Origin: Deltaproteobacteria bacterium
Lineage (GTDB): Bacteria; Desulfobacterota; Desulfobaccia; Desulfobaccales; 0-14-0-80-60-11
NCBI GenBank assembly: GCA_026388765.1
Contig: JAPLJC010000049.1
Coordinates: forward strand, 1-43,484
Direction: 5' to 3'
DNA length: 43,484 bases
Numbering within the stretch: the first letter of the stretch is position 1; each line of letters begins with the position of its first letter. The notes under the pieces are model-generated. The model was not told the DNA's origin. It ran no database searches and worked only from the letters and a program-made list of their open reading frames with translations. This document shows, in pieces, positions 7,529 to 15,756 of the stretch. A program made the position numbers and the translations under genes.

Positions 7529-9076
7529 TCATTCCAGGAGTTTTTTCAGTTCGAAGCGCAAGGTCTTACCCGAGCCTGTCCGGGGAATTTGGTCTATGAA
7601 ACGGATCTCGTCGGGAACCTTGTGAACCGAGAGGTGCTCGCCGAAGAAAGCTTTCAGAGCGGCGCGGTCAACCTCGGCGCCCGGCTTGCTTACTACGAAA
7701 AGGACCGGAACCTCGCCCAGAAACTGATGCTTGCCGGCCACCACGGCACAGTCCGCCACCCCGGGGAATTTCAGTGCAACCTCCTCGATCTCCGCCGGGG
7801 CAATGTTCTCTCCGCCGCGAATAATCAATTCCTTCAGGCGCCCGGTGATGGTGATAAACCCATGGGGGTCGAACTTGGCCAGGTCCCCGGTCAGATACCA
7901 ACCATCCACCAACGCCTTGGCCGTTTCTGCGGGCTTATTATGATATCCCGGCATGACGTTGGGGCCCCGGACAATTAACTCGCCTTCACTCCCAGGGGGG
8001 ACATCCAGGCGGGTTTTGGGATCGACCATTCTCACCGCCTGGCCGAGGATGGGCGGCCCGCACGACCCCATGACCCGCTCGGGGCCCGGCCAATTCAGGG
8101 TAATCATGGTGGAAGTTTCGGTGCTGCCGAGGCCATCCACCAGGGGAACCCCGGTACGCCGCTCGAATTCCACATTGAGCGTAGCCGGCATGATGGCCCC
8201 CGCCGAGATGCACAGCCGCAGCTTGCCGAAATTAAGTGGGCCATCTCCACCCTTGAGCAGCAGGTAGTGAAACATCGTCGGCACGCCCGGGAAGAGGGTG
8301 AACTCGCCGCTGTTTAACAGCTCCAGCGCCTCGGTGACCGAAAAGCGCTCCATGACCCGGGTGGTGGCGCCGGTCACCAGCGTCCCCAGGACCGGCAGAT
8401 CAACTGCATAGGAAAAATACAGGGGCAGAGCCGTAAGCATGTAGTCATCAGAAGACAATCCGGCAATAGGCACCCAGCAGGCGGCAACGACCCAGAGCAT
8501 GCCTCTCTGGGTAAGGAGCGCACCTTTGGGTTTCCCCGTGGTGCCGGAGGTATACAGGATGAAGGAGGGAGCATCGAGGTCGGTGCCCTGGTCGGCATCC
8601 GGGCTCGCGGCCCTTGCCAACAAAGACTCATAACTTCTTACGTCAGAGGGTGCGCCGCTTGCGGCCAGGCCGCGTAGCACCACGGTTTTGACGGACGGAA
8701 CTTGAGAGCGAAGTTTCTCCAGGCGTTGGGCCCGCTCCGCGGTGGAGATAATGACGCGACTGCCGGAGTCCTCCAGCCGGTAGAGCGCTTCATCATCCGT
8801 GGCGTCATAACTTATGGGCACGACCACCGCACCCCGGCGCACTATGGCCAGGCAGGCTTCTATCCAGGGCACCGAACTGGGGAAATGGATAGCCACCCTA
8901 TCCCCCGGCCTGATGCCCATTTCTTGGAGCGCGGTGGCTAACCGGGCCGTCCGCTGTTCCAGATCCCCGTAAGTGATCGAGGTCTGCGCGTCCACAAACG
9001 CAGTCTTACTGCCTTGCGTTTGGGCTTTCTCCCGGAGATGCTCAGCTACTGGTTTGATAAGGCTAATGTGGATCAT
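7529..9076 (-). CDS. AMP-forming acyl-CoA synthetase (class I adenylate-forming)
   Basis: A 515-residue ANL-superfamily ligase that activates a carboxylic acid to its CoA thioester through an acyl-adenylate. The P-loop-like motif is YTSGTTGKPKGALLTQ near residue 175. It is followed by GLGSTETSTM, YLTGDLAKFDPHGFITITGRLKELIIRGGENIAPAEIE, and the catalytic lysine motif PRTGSGKTLRFELKKLLE at the C-terminus. The length is normal. It lies between the aldehyde dehydrogenase and LUD genes of operon C. The acid substrate is not readable from sequence; a medium-chain or aromatic acid is possible. Confidence 0.92.
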   Translation of the reverse strand: MIHISLIKPVAEHLREKAQTQGSKTAFVDAQTSITYGDLEQRTARLATALQEMGIRPGDRVAIHFPSSVPWIEACLAIVRRGAVVVPISYDATDDEALYRLEDSGSRVIISTAERAQRLEKLRSQVPSVKTVVLRGLAASGAPSDVRSYESLLARAASPDADQGTDLDAPSFILYTSGTTGKPKGALLTQRGMLWVVAACWVPIAGLSSDDYMLTALPLYFSYAVDLPVLGTLVTGATTRVMERFSVTEALELLNSGEFTLFPGVPTMFHYLLLKGGDGPLNFGKLRLCISAGAIMPATLNVEFERRTGVPLVDGLGSTETSTMITLNWPGPERVMGSCGPPILGQAVRMVDPKTRLDVPPGSEGELIVRGPNVMPGYHNKPAETAKALVDGWYLTGDLAKFDPHGFITITGRLKELIIRGGENIAPAEIEEVALKFPGVADCAVVAGKHQFLGEVPVLFVVSKPGAEVDRAALKAFFGEHLSVHKVPDEIRFIDQIPRTGSGKTLRFELKKLLE

Positions 9077-9174
9077 TTAGATAGCTCCTTCCTGATCCAG
9101 CCGCAATTAAGGCTGGCTCGCCAAGGGTCTGTCCATTGGAGCAGGGCCGGCCCGGCATCCGGCCTCGTTAAGGC

Positions 9175-10599
9175 TCAGGCGCTGAGCTGAATCGACAGCG
9201 GCTCAAGAAATTCCTCCAGCCCGAAGACCCCGAGTTCCCGCCCGTAGCCGGAATGTTTGAATCCTCCAAAGGGGGCCAGGGCGTTAAAGGGGGCGCCGTT
9301 GATATCAATCTGGCCCGCACGAATCCGCCTGGCCACCTGCAGCGCGCGGTCGGTATCCGCCGACCACACCGCCGCCGCCAAACCATAGGGCGTCCCGTTG
9401 GCAATGGCCACCGCCTCCTCCAGATCCCGGTAGCCGATGATGCACAGGACCGGCCCGAAGACCTCCTCCTGGGCAATCACCGCGCCGGGGTCCACATCCG
9501 TGAACACCGTGGGCCGGACATAAAACCCCCGGCTTAGTCCCTCGGGTGGTGCGTCCCCTCCTATCAGGAGCCGCGTGCCCGCCTGGATGGCCTCCTTGAT
9601 ATATTGCCGGACCCGATCCCGCTGCCTGGCCGATACCAGTGGCCCCAGTTTCGTGTTGGGATCGCCGGGGTCGCCCAAGGTCATCCCGGCCACCAGCGGC
9701 AGCACTAGTTCTTCCACTTCGGTCAGGCGGTTCCTGGGCACCAACAGGCGCGTCAGAGCATTGCAGGTCTGACCTGAGTTCAGAAAGCAATTGTTGACGG
9801 TGGTCCGCAGGGCTTTAGGGAAATCTGCGTCATCGAGAACCAGGGAGGGCGACTTGCCCCCCAGCTCCAGCGTGACTCGCTTGGCGGTTGCTGCCGCCGT
9901 GGCCGCAATTTTGGTGCCGGTGCTGGTGGACCCGGTAAACGAGATCATGTCGACGTCATCATGTTGAACCAGCAGGTTTGCGGTTTCCGGGCCGTTTCCT
10001 GAGAGGAGGTTAAACACGCCGGGGGGAAACCAGGCAGCCTCCAGCGCCTCGGCCAGCATGAAGGCAGATAAGGGCGCCTCACTGGCTGGCTTGGCCACCA
10101 CGGTGCAACCAGCCGCCAGGGCCGGCGCCACTTTGCCGACCAGTTGATGCAATGGGTAATTCCAGGGAGTGATGGCCACCACGACGCCCTTGGGTACTCG
10201 AAATACCCGGGAATTAGCGATTTGGACTTCAAAGGGGAATTCCCGGAGGACTTTGGCGCAGCTGTCCATCACTATCACGGGCAGCGCCGCCTGGATCCGC
10301 TGGGACATCTTCAGGGGCATGCCCACCTCGCGACTGATGACCTCGGCGATCTCGGACCCGCGAGCCTTCAGATTATTTGCGGCTTTCTCCAGCAATTCGG
10401 CCCTGACCGCCACCGGCGTGTCCGCCCATTTTCCCAAGGCTTGTCGGGCTGCCCGGACCGCCTTATCCACCTCCGCTTTTTTGGCGACGGGGACCGTACC
10501 CAGGAGACTTTCATCCCCCGCGTCGATCACTTCGATAACGTCACCACTCGATGGTTTGACCCATTTCCCGCCAATGAACAACTGTTCCATCTTCCGCAT
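9175..10599 (-). CDS. NAD(P)-dependent aldehyde dehydrogenase
   Basis: A 474-residue aldehyde dehydrogenase of the ALDH superfamily, oxidising an aldehyde to an acid with NAD(P)+. It shows the Rossmann segment TPWNYPLHQLVGKVAPALAAG, the FTGSTSTG loop, the general-base glutamate in LELGGKSPSLVL, and the catalytic cysteine in NSGQTCNALTRLLVP. The C-terminal EEVFGPVL motif is present. ATG at 10599 has GGGAGG about 7 bases upstream. In operon C it sits between a crotonase and a CoA ligase, so an aldehyde to acid to acyl-CoA sequence is a reasonable inference. Confidence 0.92.
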   Translation of the reverse strand: MRKMEQLFIGGKWVKPSSGDVIEVIDAGDESLLGTVPVAKKAEVDKAVRAARQALGKWADTPVAVRAELLEKAANNLKARGSEIAEVISREVGMPLKMSQRIQAALPVIVMDSCAKVLREFPFEVQIANSRVFRVPKGVVVAITPWNYPLHQLVGKVAPALAAGCTVVAKPASEAPLSAFMLAEALEAAWFPPGVFNLLSGNGPETANLLVQHDDVDMISFTGSTSTGTKIAATAAATAKRVTLELGGKSPSLVLDDADFPKALRTTVNNCFLNSGQTCNALTRLLVPRNRLTEVEELVLPLVAGMTLGDPGDPNTKLGPLVSARQRDRVRQYIKEAIQAGTRLLIGGDAPPEGLSRGFYVRPTVFTDVDPGAVIAQEEVFGPVLCIIGYRDLEEAVAIANGTPYGLAAAVWSADTDRALQVARRIRAGQIDINGAPFNALAPFGGFKHSGYGRELGVFGLEEFLEPLSIQLSA

Positions 10600-10646
10600 G
10601 ATTGACCTCCCAGATGGGGGTTGGGAGAGGGGGTTTGGGGGAGCAG

Positions 10647-10672
10647 GTAGGGCGGGGTGACCCCGCCCCTAC
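10647..10672. repeat. 26-bp GC-rich palindrome (REP-like)
   Basis: GTAGGGCGGGG, TGA, and CCCCGCCCCTAC form a near-perfect hairpin between the crotonase and aldehyde dehydrogenase genes. It is not followed by a T run. Similar GTAGGGGCGGGG palindromes are dispersed repeats in many genomes; only this copy is visible in the window. Confidence 0.5.
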
Positions 10673-10716
10673 GTCCCTCCACCCCAAAAAACCTTTTGCC
10701 GGGGCTCTCAAACTCT

Positions 10717-11631
10717 CTATTTGGACCAGAAATTGAGGGCCAGTTCCCGGCGGCGATTCCAGACTTCGTTTTTCTCCGCAAAGGCCCTGAGTCCCACTCC
10801 CGGTTCCGCATCGGGGATCTTCGGGGTTTCAGGGCGCCAGTTATTGGAAGAAGTGATCACCTCATTCATAGCCTCGAAGGCCAGGGCTGTGGCTACGTCG
10901 GCATCGGCGTTTTTATTGAGGACGAACTTGAGCTGCCGCAGGCACTGCTGGTTCTTGACCAGCATCATCTGGATGAACTTTTCGACTTCCTGGTCCACCT
11001 GCGCATCCGGCACCGCCTGGTTGAACATGCCCCACTCGACTCCGTTCGCCGCGGAATGAAGCGCGCCGATCATGCAGATTTCCTTGGTGCGCCGGCGCCC
11101 AATGAGCCGAATCATGCGGGTCGTGCCGCCCCAGCCGGGCGTCATGGCGTTATCGACTTCCGGGAAGCCCCACTGGCAGCTTTCCCCGGCCAGGACAAAG
11201 TCGCAGACCATGGCGGTTTCAAGCCCGCCACCCAGCACGTAGCCCTCCACCACCGCCAGGGTCACCTTGTCCATCTCTTCAATGCTTTGGGCAAAGTCCT
11301 GATAGTAGCGAATCCGCTTCATCACCTGGTTGGGATTGCCCCACATGCCCTCGTGCATCTCGATCAAGTCATCGCCAACGAAGAAGTTTCCGCCCTCGCC
11401 CCGGAACACGACGATATGGACCGACTCGTCGGCGCCCACCTCTGAAACGGCGCTCCGCAGTTCATCGGTGATGGCGATGGTCAAGGTGTTGAGCTTCTTG
11501 TTCTTGGTCTTCCAAGAGATTGTGGCGACGCGGCCGCCATGGCTCTTGGTAATCTTTACCTGTTCGTACTGCTTGACGTTGACCGCTCTATAGGCGGGGA
11601 CCAGAACGGCGGGTTTGAGTTTTTCGCTCAT
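10717..11631 (-). CDS. Crotonase-family (enoyl-CoA hydratase/isomerase) protein
   Basis: A 304-residue crotonase-superfamily protein and first gene of operon C. The oxyanion-hole segment and both glutamates expected for hydratase chemistry are visible: GYVLGGGLETAMVCD (first Glu) and WGFPEVDNAMTPGWGGTTR (second Glu). The N-terminus is about 30 residues longer than a typical hydratase. I placed the start at ATG 11631, preceded by GGAGGAAGG. An upstream in-frame ATG at 11844 would run through the promoter at 11753-11781 and encode unrelated residues. It could be a hydratase, an isomerase or a ring hydrolase; I see no BamA-specific signature. The double-HxlR protein probably regulates it. Confidence 0.88.
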   Translation of the reverse strand: MSEKLKPAVLVPAYRAVNVKQYEQVKITKSHGGRVATISWKTKNKKLNTLTIAITDELRSAVSEVGADESVHIVVFRGEGGNFFVGDDLIEMHEGMWGNPNQVMKRIRYYQDFAQSIEEMDKVTLAVVEGYVLGGGLETAMVCDFVLAGESCQWGFPEVDNAMTPGWGGTTRMIRLIGRRRTKEICMIGALHSAANGVEWGMFNQAVPDAQVDQEVEKFIQMMLVKNQQCLRQLKFVLNKNADADVATALAFEAMNEVITSSNNWRPETPKIPDAEPGVGLRAFAEKNEVWNRRRELALNFWSK

Positions 11632-11752
11632 TTGCCTTCCTCCATTACTTTTCGGTATCCAGCAGCCAAGAGGCGCACCTTCGTCCGGGCTCGCCCGAGC
11701 AGCTGCCCGACCTGCTTCCGTCTCACCCCGGGGCAAACCTGAGGGTGACAGA

Positions 11753-11781
11753 AATTTACTAAGTCCATTTATGCAAGTCAA
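11753..11781 (-). promoter_or_regulatory. Sigma-70-type promoter and operator of operon C
   Basis: On the minus strand, TTGACT (11781-11776), a 17-base spacer and TAAATT (11758-11753) make a good promoter for the crotonase gene. The -35 and most of the spacer are the 18 bases TTGACTTGCATAAATGGA, which recur exactly in the opposite promoter at 11943. A shared regulator site overlapping both promoters is the simplest reading. Confidence 0.7.
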
Positions 11782-11942
11782 GCTTTTTTTTGCCTCCATC
11801 GTAAAAAGTCCAGGGTATCTGGGGCAGGTGGCGCTCCGCCGCACCTGACCCGGCCGAGATCCGCTCGGTCCCAGCTGGGATAATTCGGCAATTAATACCG
11901 CCTCGTATCATAGATAACAGGGATAATCGGCCTGGCCGGCTA

Positions 11943-11971
11943 TTGACTTGCATAAATGGATTATCTATACT
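11943..11971 (+). promoter_or_regulatory. Sigma-70-type promoter and operator of the HxlR gene
   Basis: TTGACT (11943-11948), a 17-base spacer and TATACT (11966-11971) form a strong promoter about 90 bp before the regulator gene. The first 18 bases are an exact inverted copy of the element at 11764-11781. Autoregulation together with control of operon C is inferred. Confidence 0.72.
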
Positions 11972-12059
11972 TAGCCAAAATCTTTTTGATTTCGCCGGCG
12001 CCTCAACTGCTACTTTGGTTGGTTGAACCTCTAAAAAATAAAGAGAAACCCACTCCGAG

Positions 12060-13064
12060 ATGGAAGAAAAACTCTTAGCCCCACCGCGGTCCACCAAGAG
12101 CGCCTCGCCCCGGCGTTTAAAGGGAAAGCGGCCTTCCTCCCTCGAGCGGTTTTGTTCGGTGGCCCGCACCGTCGAAATCTTGTCTGACCCCTGGAGTTTT
12201 CTGGTTCTTCGGGAATGCTTCTTTGACACCAGGCGTTTTGAGAAATTTCAAAGTGTGCTGGGGGTTTCCCGGACGACTCTGGCCAAGCTCTTACAGAAGC
12301 TCACGGCCCTCGGATTGCTCCGGAAGGAACTCTATTCCTCCCGGCCCCCACGTTTCGAGTATCGTTTTACGGATATGGGTAGGGAACTCTACCCGGTGAT
12401 GTTGGCTCTCTTGAAATTTGGGGACACGTGGCTCCGGGGCGAGTCGCCTCCACCGCTGCAGCTCTTCCACCAAGAATGCGGCCATGATTGCGCCCCCCTG
12501 GTGGTCTGTTCCCATTGCACCACCGAGATTCTGCCTCGCCGCGTGCACTACCGGGATGGTCCCGGAGCCGGAAGCAGCCCGAGGGAGGCGGACCGGATAC
12601 GATCTCGCCGGGTCTCTGATCCGGCTACCCTGGAACGCGGCCGACCCTGCTCAGTGGCTCGAACGCTCCTAATTCTCGGGGATAGGTGGACCTTCCTGAT
12701 CCTGCGGGAAACCTTTTTTGGCATTCGCAGGTATGAAGAATTGCGCACGCGCTTGGGGATTGCCACCAATATCCTGAGGGATCGGCTGTCGCGGCTGACG
12801 GAACAAGGCATACTGGTGAAAACCCTTTATCAGGAGAGTCCGGAGCGGTTCGAATATCGGCTTACCGAAAAGGGGAAGGACTTTTATGAACCCTTTATGG
12901 TGATGATGCGTTGGGGTGACAAGTGGCTTTCCGACAGCAAGCCGCCGTTAAGACTTCGCCATCGGGATTGTGGACGAGACTTTGCCGCGGTGGTGGTCTG
13001 CGATCACTGCCATCAAGAACTCGATCCCCGGCAAATGGGCTATACCCTTCGCTATACCTTGTGA
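12060..13064 (+). CDS. Double HxlR-type winged-helix regulator with two CxxC tails
   Basis: A 334-residue transcription factor made of two HxlR domains in tandem. Repeat 1 (about residues 25-160) begins CSVARTVEILSDPWSFLVLRE, and repeat 2 (about 195-325) begins CSVARTLLILGDRWTFLILRE. Each repeat has the full winged helix and then a short zinc-ribbon-like tail: HQECGHDCAPLVVCSHC in the first, HRDCGRDFAAVVVCDHC in the second. HxlR proteins normally act as single-domain dimers of about 110-120 residues, so this chain carries both half-site readers. The tail cysteines could bind a metal or sense redox state. The start is the first ATG in frame; its ribosome-binding site is weak. It is divergent from operon C. 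Confidence 0.88.
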   Translation: MEEKLLAPPRSTKSASPRRLKGKRPSSLERFCSVARTVEILSDPWSFLVLRECFFDTRRFEKFQSVLGVSRTTLAKLLQKLTALGLLRKELYSSRPPRFEYRFTDMGRELYPVMLALLKFGDTWLRGESPPPLQLFHQECGHDCAPLVVCSHCTTEILPRRVHYRDGPGAGSSPREADRIRSRRVSDPATLERGRPCSVARTLLILGDRWTFLILRETFFGIRRYEELRTRLGIATNILRDRLSRLTEQGILVKTLYQESPERFEYRLTEKGKDFYEPFMVMMRWGDKWLSDSKPPLRLRHRDCGRDFAAVVVCDHCHQELDPRQMGYTLRYTL

Positions 13065-13188
13065 TCCCTGCTGCCCCCTCCTCGGCCAAACACCAGGCGC
13101 CGTGCTTTCCCTTCGTAGCCTATCGGTTAACCAGACCCAGTGGAGATCAGGAAGCATTTCAAAATTCATCGCCAAACCGCATAAGTCC

Positions 13189-13920
13189 TTATTCTCTCCA
13201 GACATCCTCCCGTTCAAAATCAGCAACGCTTTCCCCACTTCGCTCTTCAGACGTTCGAATCCAATTGTCAACCCGTTCTTCACCGTAGGTCTTGCGCCAG
13301 GCTGAGACGATTTCCGCTATGGGAACATCCGCATAGGTGCCGATGAATTCGACATATTCCATATAGCGTTGGTTCTCCTCATTGTACGGTTGGAACAGAG
13401 AATCTTCCCGCCCGCTGAATTCAAGGGGAGACACCCGGTGCCGTTCACACAGTTCTCGATTGAAGGCCGGGGTAGCCTTGACCCATATGCCATTCAGATA
13501 CAGTTCCACGAAACCATGAAAGACGAAGAGGTCCGCTCCCAAATATTCCAGCAGTTGTCGGGTGGCCAGGTGGTTCTTGACATTCGCAAAGCCGAGTCGG
13601 CTGGGTATGCGAAAGGCCCTGGCCAGGGTGCAGAGAAGCGCGGCCTTGGGGATGCAGAATTGCCTGCCCCGTTTGATGACCTGGCTGGCCTGATAATGCT
13701 GGGGTAGATGAAAGGGCGCGTATGGGTCATAGCGGATACCGTCCCGAACCGCCAGGTAAAGCTTCACCGCCACTTCCACCGGGTCTGTGGCCCCCTTGGC
13801 GGCCCGCCGGGCATACTCCTGAACCAGGGGATGACCGCTATCGATGATGGCCGTCGGGGTCAAATAGGGGAGCAGATTTTCGGTACTGTTTTCGGCCGCA
13901 GACCGGGGTTCAGGGGTCAT
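13189..13920 (-). CDS. Transglutaminase-like domain protein
   Basis: A 243-residue protein of the transglutaminase-like (papain-fold) superfamily. The nucleophile region is RGRQFCIPKAALLCTLARAFRIPSRLGFA and the histidine is in FHGFVELYLNGIWVKATPAFNREL. The position where many members carry the catalytic aspartate (WVxxDP) reads KATPAF, so the triad looks incomplete or is completed by another residue. ATG at 13920 has AGGGAG upstream; in-frame starts further upstream lack one. It converges with the HxlR gene and lies downstream of the permease. It has no signal peptide, so a cytoplasmic amidase or peptidase role is possible, but the substrate is unknown. Confidence 0.82.
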   Translation of the reverse strand: MTPEPRSAAENSTENLLPYLTPTAIIDSGHPLVQEYARRAAKGATDPVEVAVKLYLAVRDGIRYDPYAPFHLPQHYQASQVIKRGRQFCIPKAALLCTLARAFRIPSRLGFANVKNHLATRQLLEYLGADLFVFHGFVELYLNGIWVKATPAFNRELCERHRVSPLEFSGREDSLFQPYNEENQRYMEYVEFIGTYADVPIAEIVSAWRKTYGEERVDNWIRTSEERSGESVADFEREDVWRE

Positions 13921-14137
13921 GTTCTGCTCCCTCTGGGTGTTATAGAGCATATGGCGCTCACAGAAGTAAGATTTGATTATTTTTCTTTTAATAGCACAAT
14001 TTATTGCGCCCAAAAGGACGAGATAAATCACCCTCCTAAGTTAGAATTACTGGTTTTACGGCCAATTGTTATTAAAAGTTTCTTCCGCCTCCAGTGACCA
14101 GCCACCTCATGAAACCCACGGGCGAGAATCCCGGGGG

Positions 14138-15535
14138 CTAGCGAATAAACCCTATGGCCTTCCAGTAGGGCATGCTAACCAAGATTGCTATAATACACGC
14201 TACGGCATAGGCGATACCCCCCATGGAGAGGTGTTTGGCATCCCAGACGTCCTTGTTAATTGATTGGGACATCATGGCAAAGGGTTGCTGATAAGCCAGG
14301 AAAAAACAGTTGCCGCCGATGGTGAAGACAACGGCAATGATAATGGGGTGAATGCCATGCTGAGTGTATAAAGGCACCATGAGAGGTGCTATTAAGGCGG
14401 CAGTGGTAAATCCCCAACCTACGTCGAAAAAGCGGAACAACCAGTAAATTAGCACAAACATCAGCAAGAATGCCAGCGGGTTGGGAGCCCAGCTAGATAT
14501 TACCGGATCGAGGAGCTGTGACAGCCATTTGGCAATACCGGCCCCCGCAGTAATTGAGGCCAGGCTGATGGCGGCACCTAAGAATAGGATGATATCCCAA
14601 TTCACCCCGGTGCCGATATCGGCTGTGGTAATCACCCCAAAGATGGTTAAAGCAAAGAAAGCAGCCAAGGCAGTAGCTGCTGTGGGGATTTTGTGGAGGC
14701 TTTCGGTGGCAAACATCAGGAAGGCCGCGATCAAAATCAACAAACTCGCCAATTCGTTACGAGTGATCTTACCTAACTTATTATATTCTTCATGAAAGGC
14801 ATGACGATCCATTTGCAGTGGTTGCTTTGGCCTTAACATTAGATATAGCGAGGTAACGTACACCACGGTTACCACCAGCCAATACAGGGCCATACCCTTG
14901 AACCAGTCGCTGGAGTTTCCCAGGGCTTTTACCTCAGCAGGAAACATGCCGGTAAAGATCGGCCCCCAAAGGGAACCGGTCAACCAGCCGACCCCTGGAA
15001 TCAGGGCCATCCCAAAGGCTGTTAAAGTAATGAGGCTCGCTTCACGGCTGCCCAATTTCAGGCGGCACGCTTCGACAGTCCCTAAAGCAATGGGTATGAC
15101 GGTGGCCACCCGCACGGTAATTGAAGGCGTGAGCAGTGATAAAATGACGCCAACGATCACCCACCCTATCACTATGGTCAAATAAGAAGGCCGGAAACTT
15201 TTGAGGACCCAGAAAACTATTCTCCTTCCCAACCCGGTTTTTTGTAAGACAAACCCGAAGTATAAGGCGGGAATCAGCACCCACAGCGCCGGACTGCTAA
15301 ACCCGCTCATCACCACCGGAAACTTCAGTCCGGCGATGAGGCAACCGCCCAGCAACACCGCGCAGCCGGCGGTATAGGGCAGCCCACCCGGACGGAAGAC
15401 CCACAGGCCCAGGGCAATGATGATGGACGCGGCAGCCATGTTGCCGGTGCGGGCCAGCGCGCTAATGGGCTGCACTACCCCCACAATTAATCCAATTAAA
15501 GCAAAGAGGATAGCTCCAGTTACTCTGGTATTCAT
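14138..15535 (-). CDS. SLC13/DASS-type anion permease
   Basis: A 465-residue integral membrane protein with about a dozen hydrophobic segments. It fits the SLC13 (divalent anion:Na+ symporter) superfamily: PSITVRVATVIPIALG in the first half, NWDIILFLGAAISLAS in the second, and a final segment with TIGGNCFFLAYQQPFAMM. Relatives carry di- and tricarboxylates or sulfate across the inner membrane. Placed at the end of the operon B gene run, it probably imports the acid that the neighbouring ligase activates. A strong hairpin in the 221-bp gap upstream may separate its expression from the rest. Confidence 0.88.
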   Translation of the reverse strand: MNTRVTGAILFALIGLIVGVVQPISALARTGNMAAASIIIALGLWVFRPGGLPYTAGCAVLLGGCLIAGLKFPVVMSGFSSPALWVLIPALYFGFVLQKTGLGRRIVFWVLKSFRPSYLTIVIGWVIVGVILSLLTPSITVRVATVIPIALGTVEACRLKLGSREASLITLTAFGMALIPGVGWLTGSLWGPIFTGMFPAEVKALGNSSDWFKGMALYWLVVTVVYVTSLYLMLRPKQPLQMDRHAFHEEYNKLGKITRNELASLLILIAAFLMFATESLHKIPTAATALAAFFALTIFGVITTADIGTGVNWDIILFLGAAISLASITAGAGIAKWLSQLLDPVISSWAPNPLAFLLMFVLIYWLFRFFDVGWGFTTAALIAPLMVPLYTQHGIHPIIIAVVFTIGGNCFFLAYQQPFAMMSQSINKDVWDAKHLSMGGIAYAVACIIAILVSMPYWKAIGFIR

Positions 15536-15601
15536 TAGTTATTCCTCCAATCTAGAAAATAAGGTAGTTGCACAACCCCAAGCCCCCAGCTGTTCCGGGG
15601 G

Positions 15602-15657
15602 CGTCTTCGGCCTCTAGTAAGCACCCCAACCACGATCTTACTAGAGGCGATCAGACG
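15602..15657. repeat. Long hairpin between ligase and permease genes
   Basis: GCCTCTAGTAAG (15610-15621) and CTTACTAGAGGC (15637-15648) are perfect 12-bp arms with a 15-base loop. An outer CGTCT/AGACG pair extends the stem. It lies downstream of the acyl-CoA ligase stop on the minus strand. There is no T run, so a processing site, attenuator or factor-dependent stop is more likely than an intrinsic terminator. Confidence 0.6.
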
Positions 15658-15756
15658 TTAACTTTCAGCCGACTGGAGATCTTTGCCATATTGCTTCCCC
15701 GGCACCGGCAGGCCCACCAAAGAGGTTGCCGGAGAGCAAGGTCGAATGCCCTTTTA

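Larger units (their letters stand above)
11632..12059. other. Divergent intergenic region between operon C and the HxlR regulator
   Basis: 428 bases containing two outward-facing promoters that share an 18-bp element in opposite orientations, listed separately. The 160 bp between the two elements shows no further gene. A GGTGGCGCTCCGCCGCACC segment near 11828 could form a small hairpin. Confidence 0.75.

Noticed and set aside
11632-11844. Longer N-terminus for the operon C crotonase, starting at 11844
   Set aside because: It would run through the promoter and operator at 11753-11781, and the extra residues resemble no crotonase; ATG 11631 has a good ribosome-binding site.
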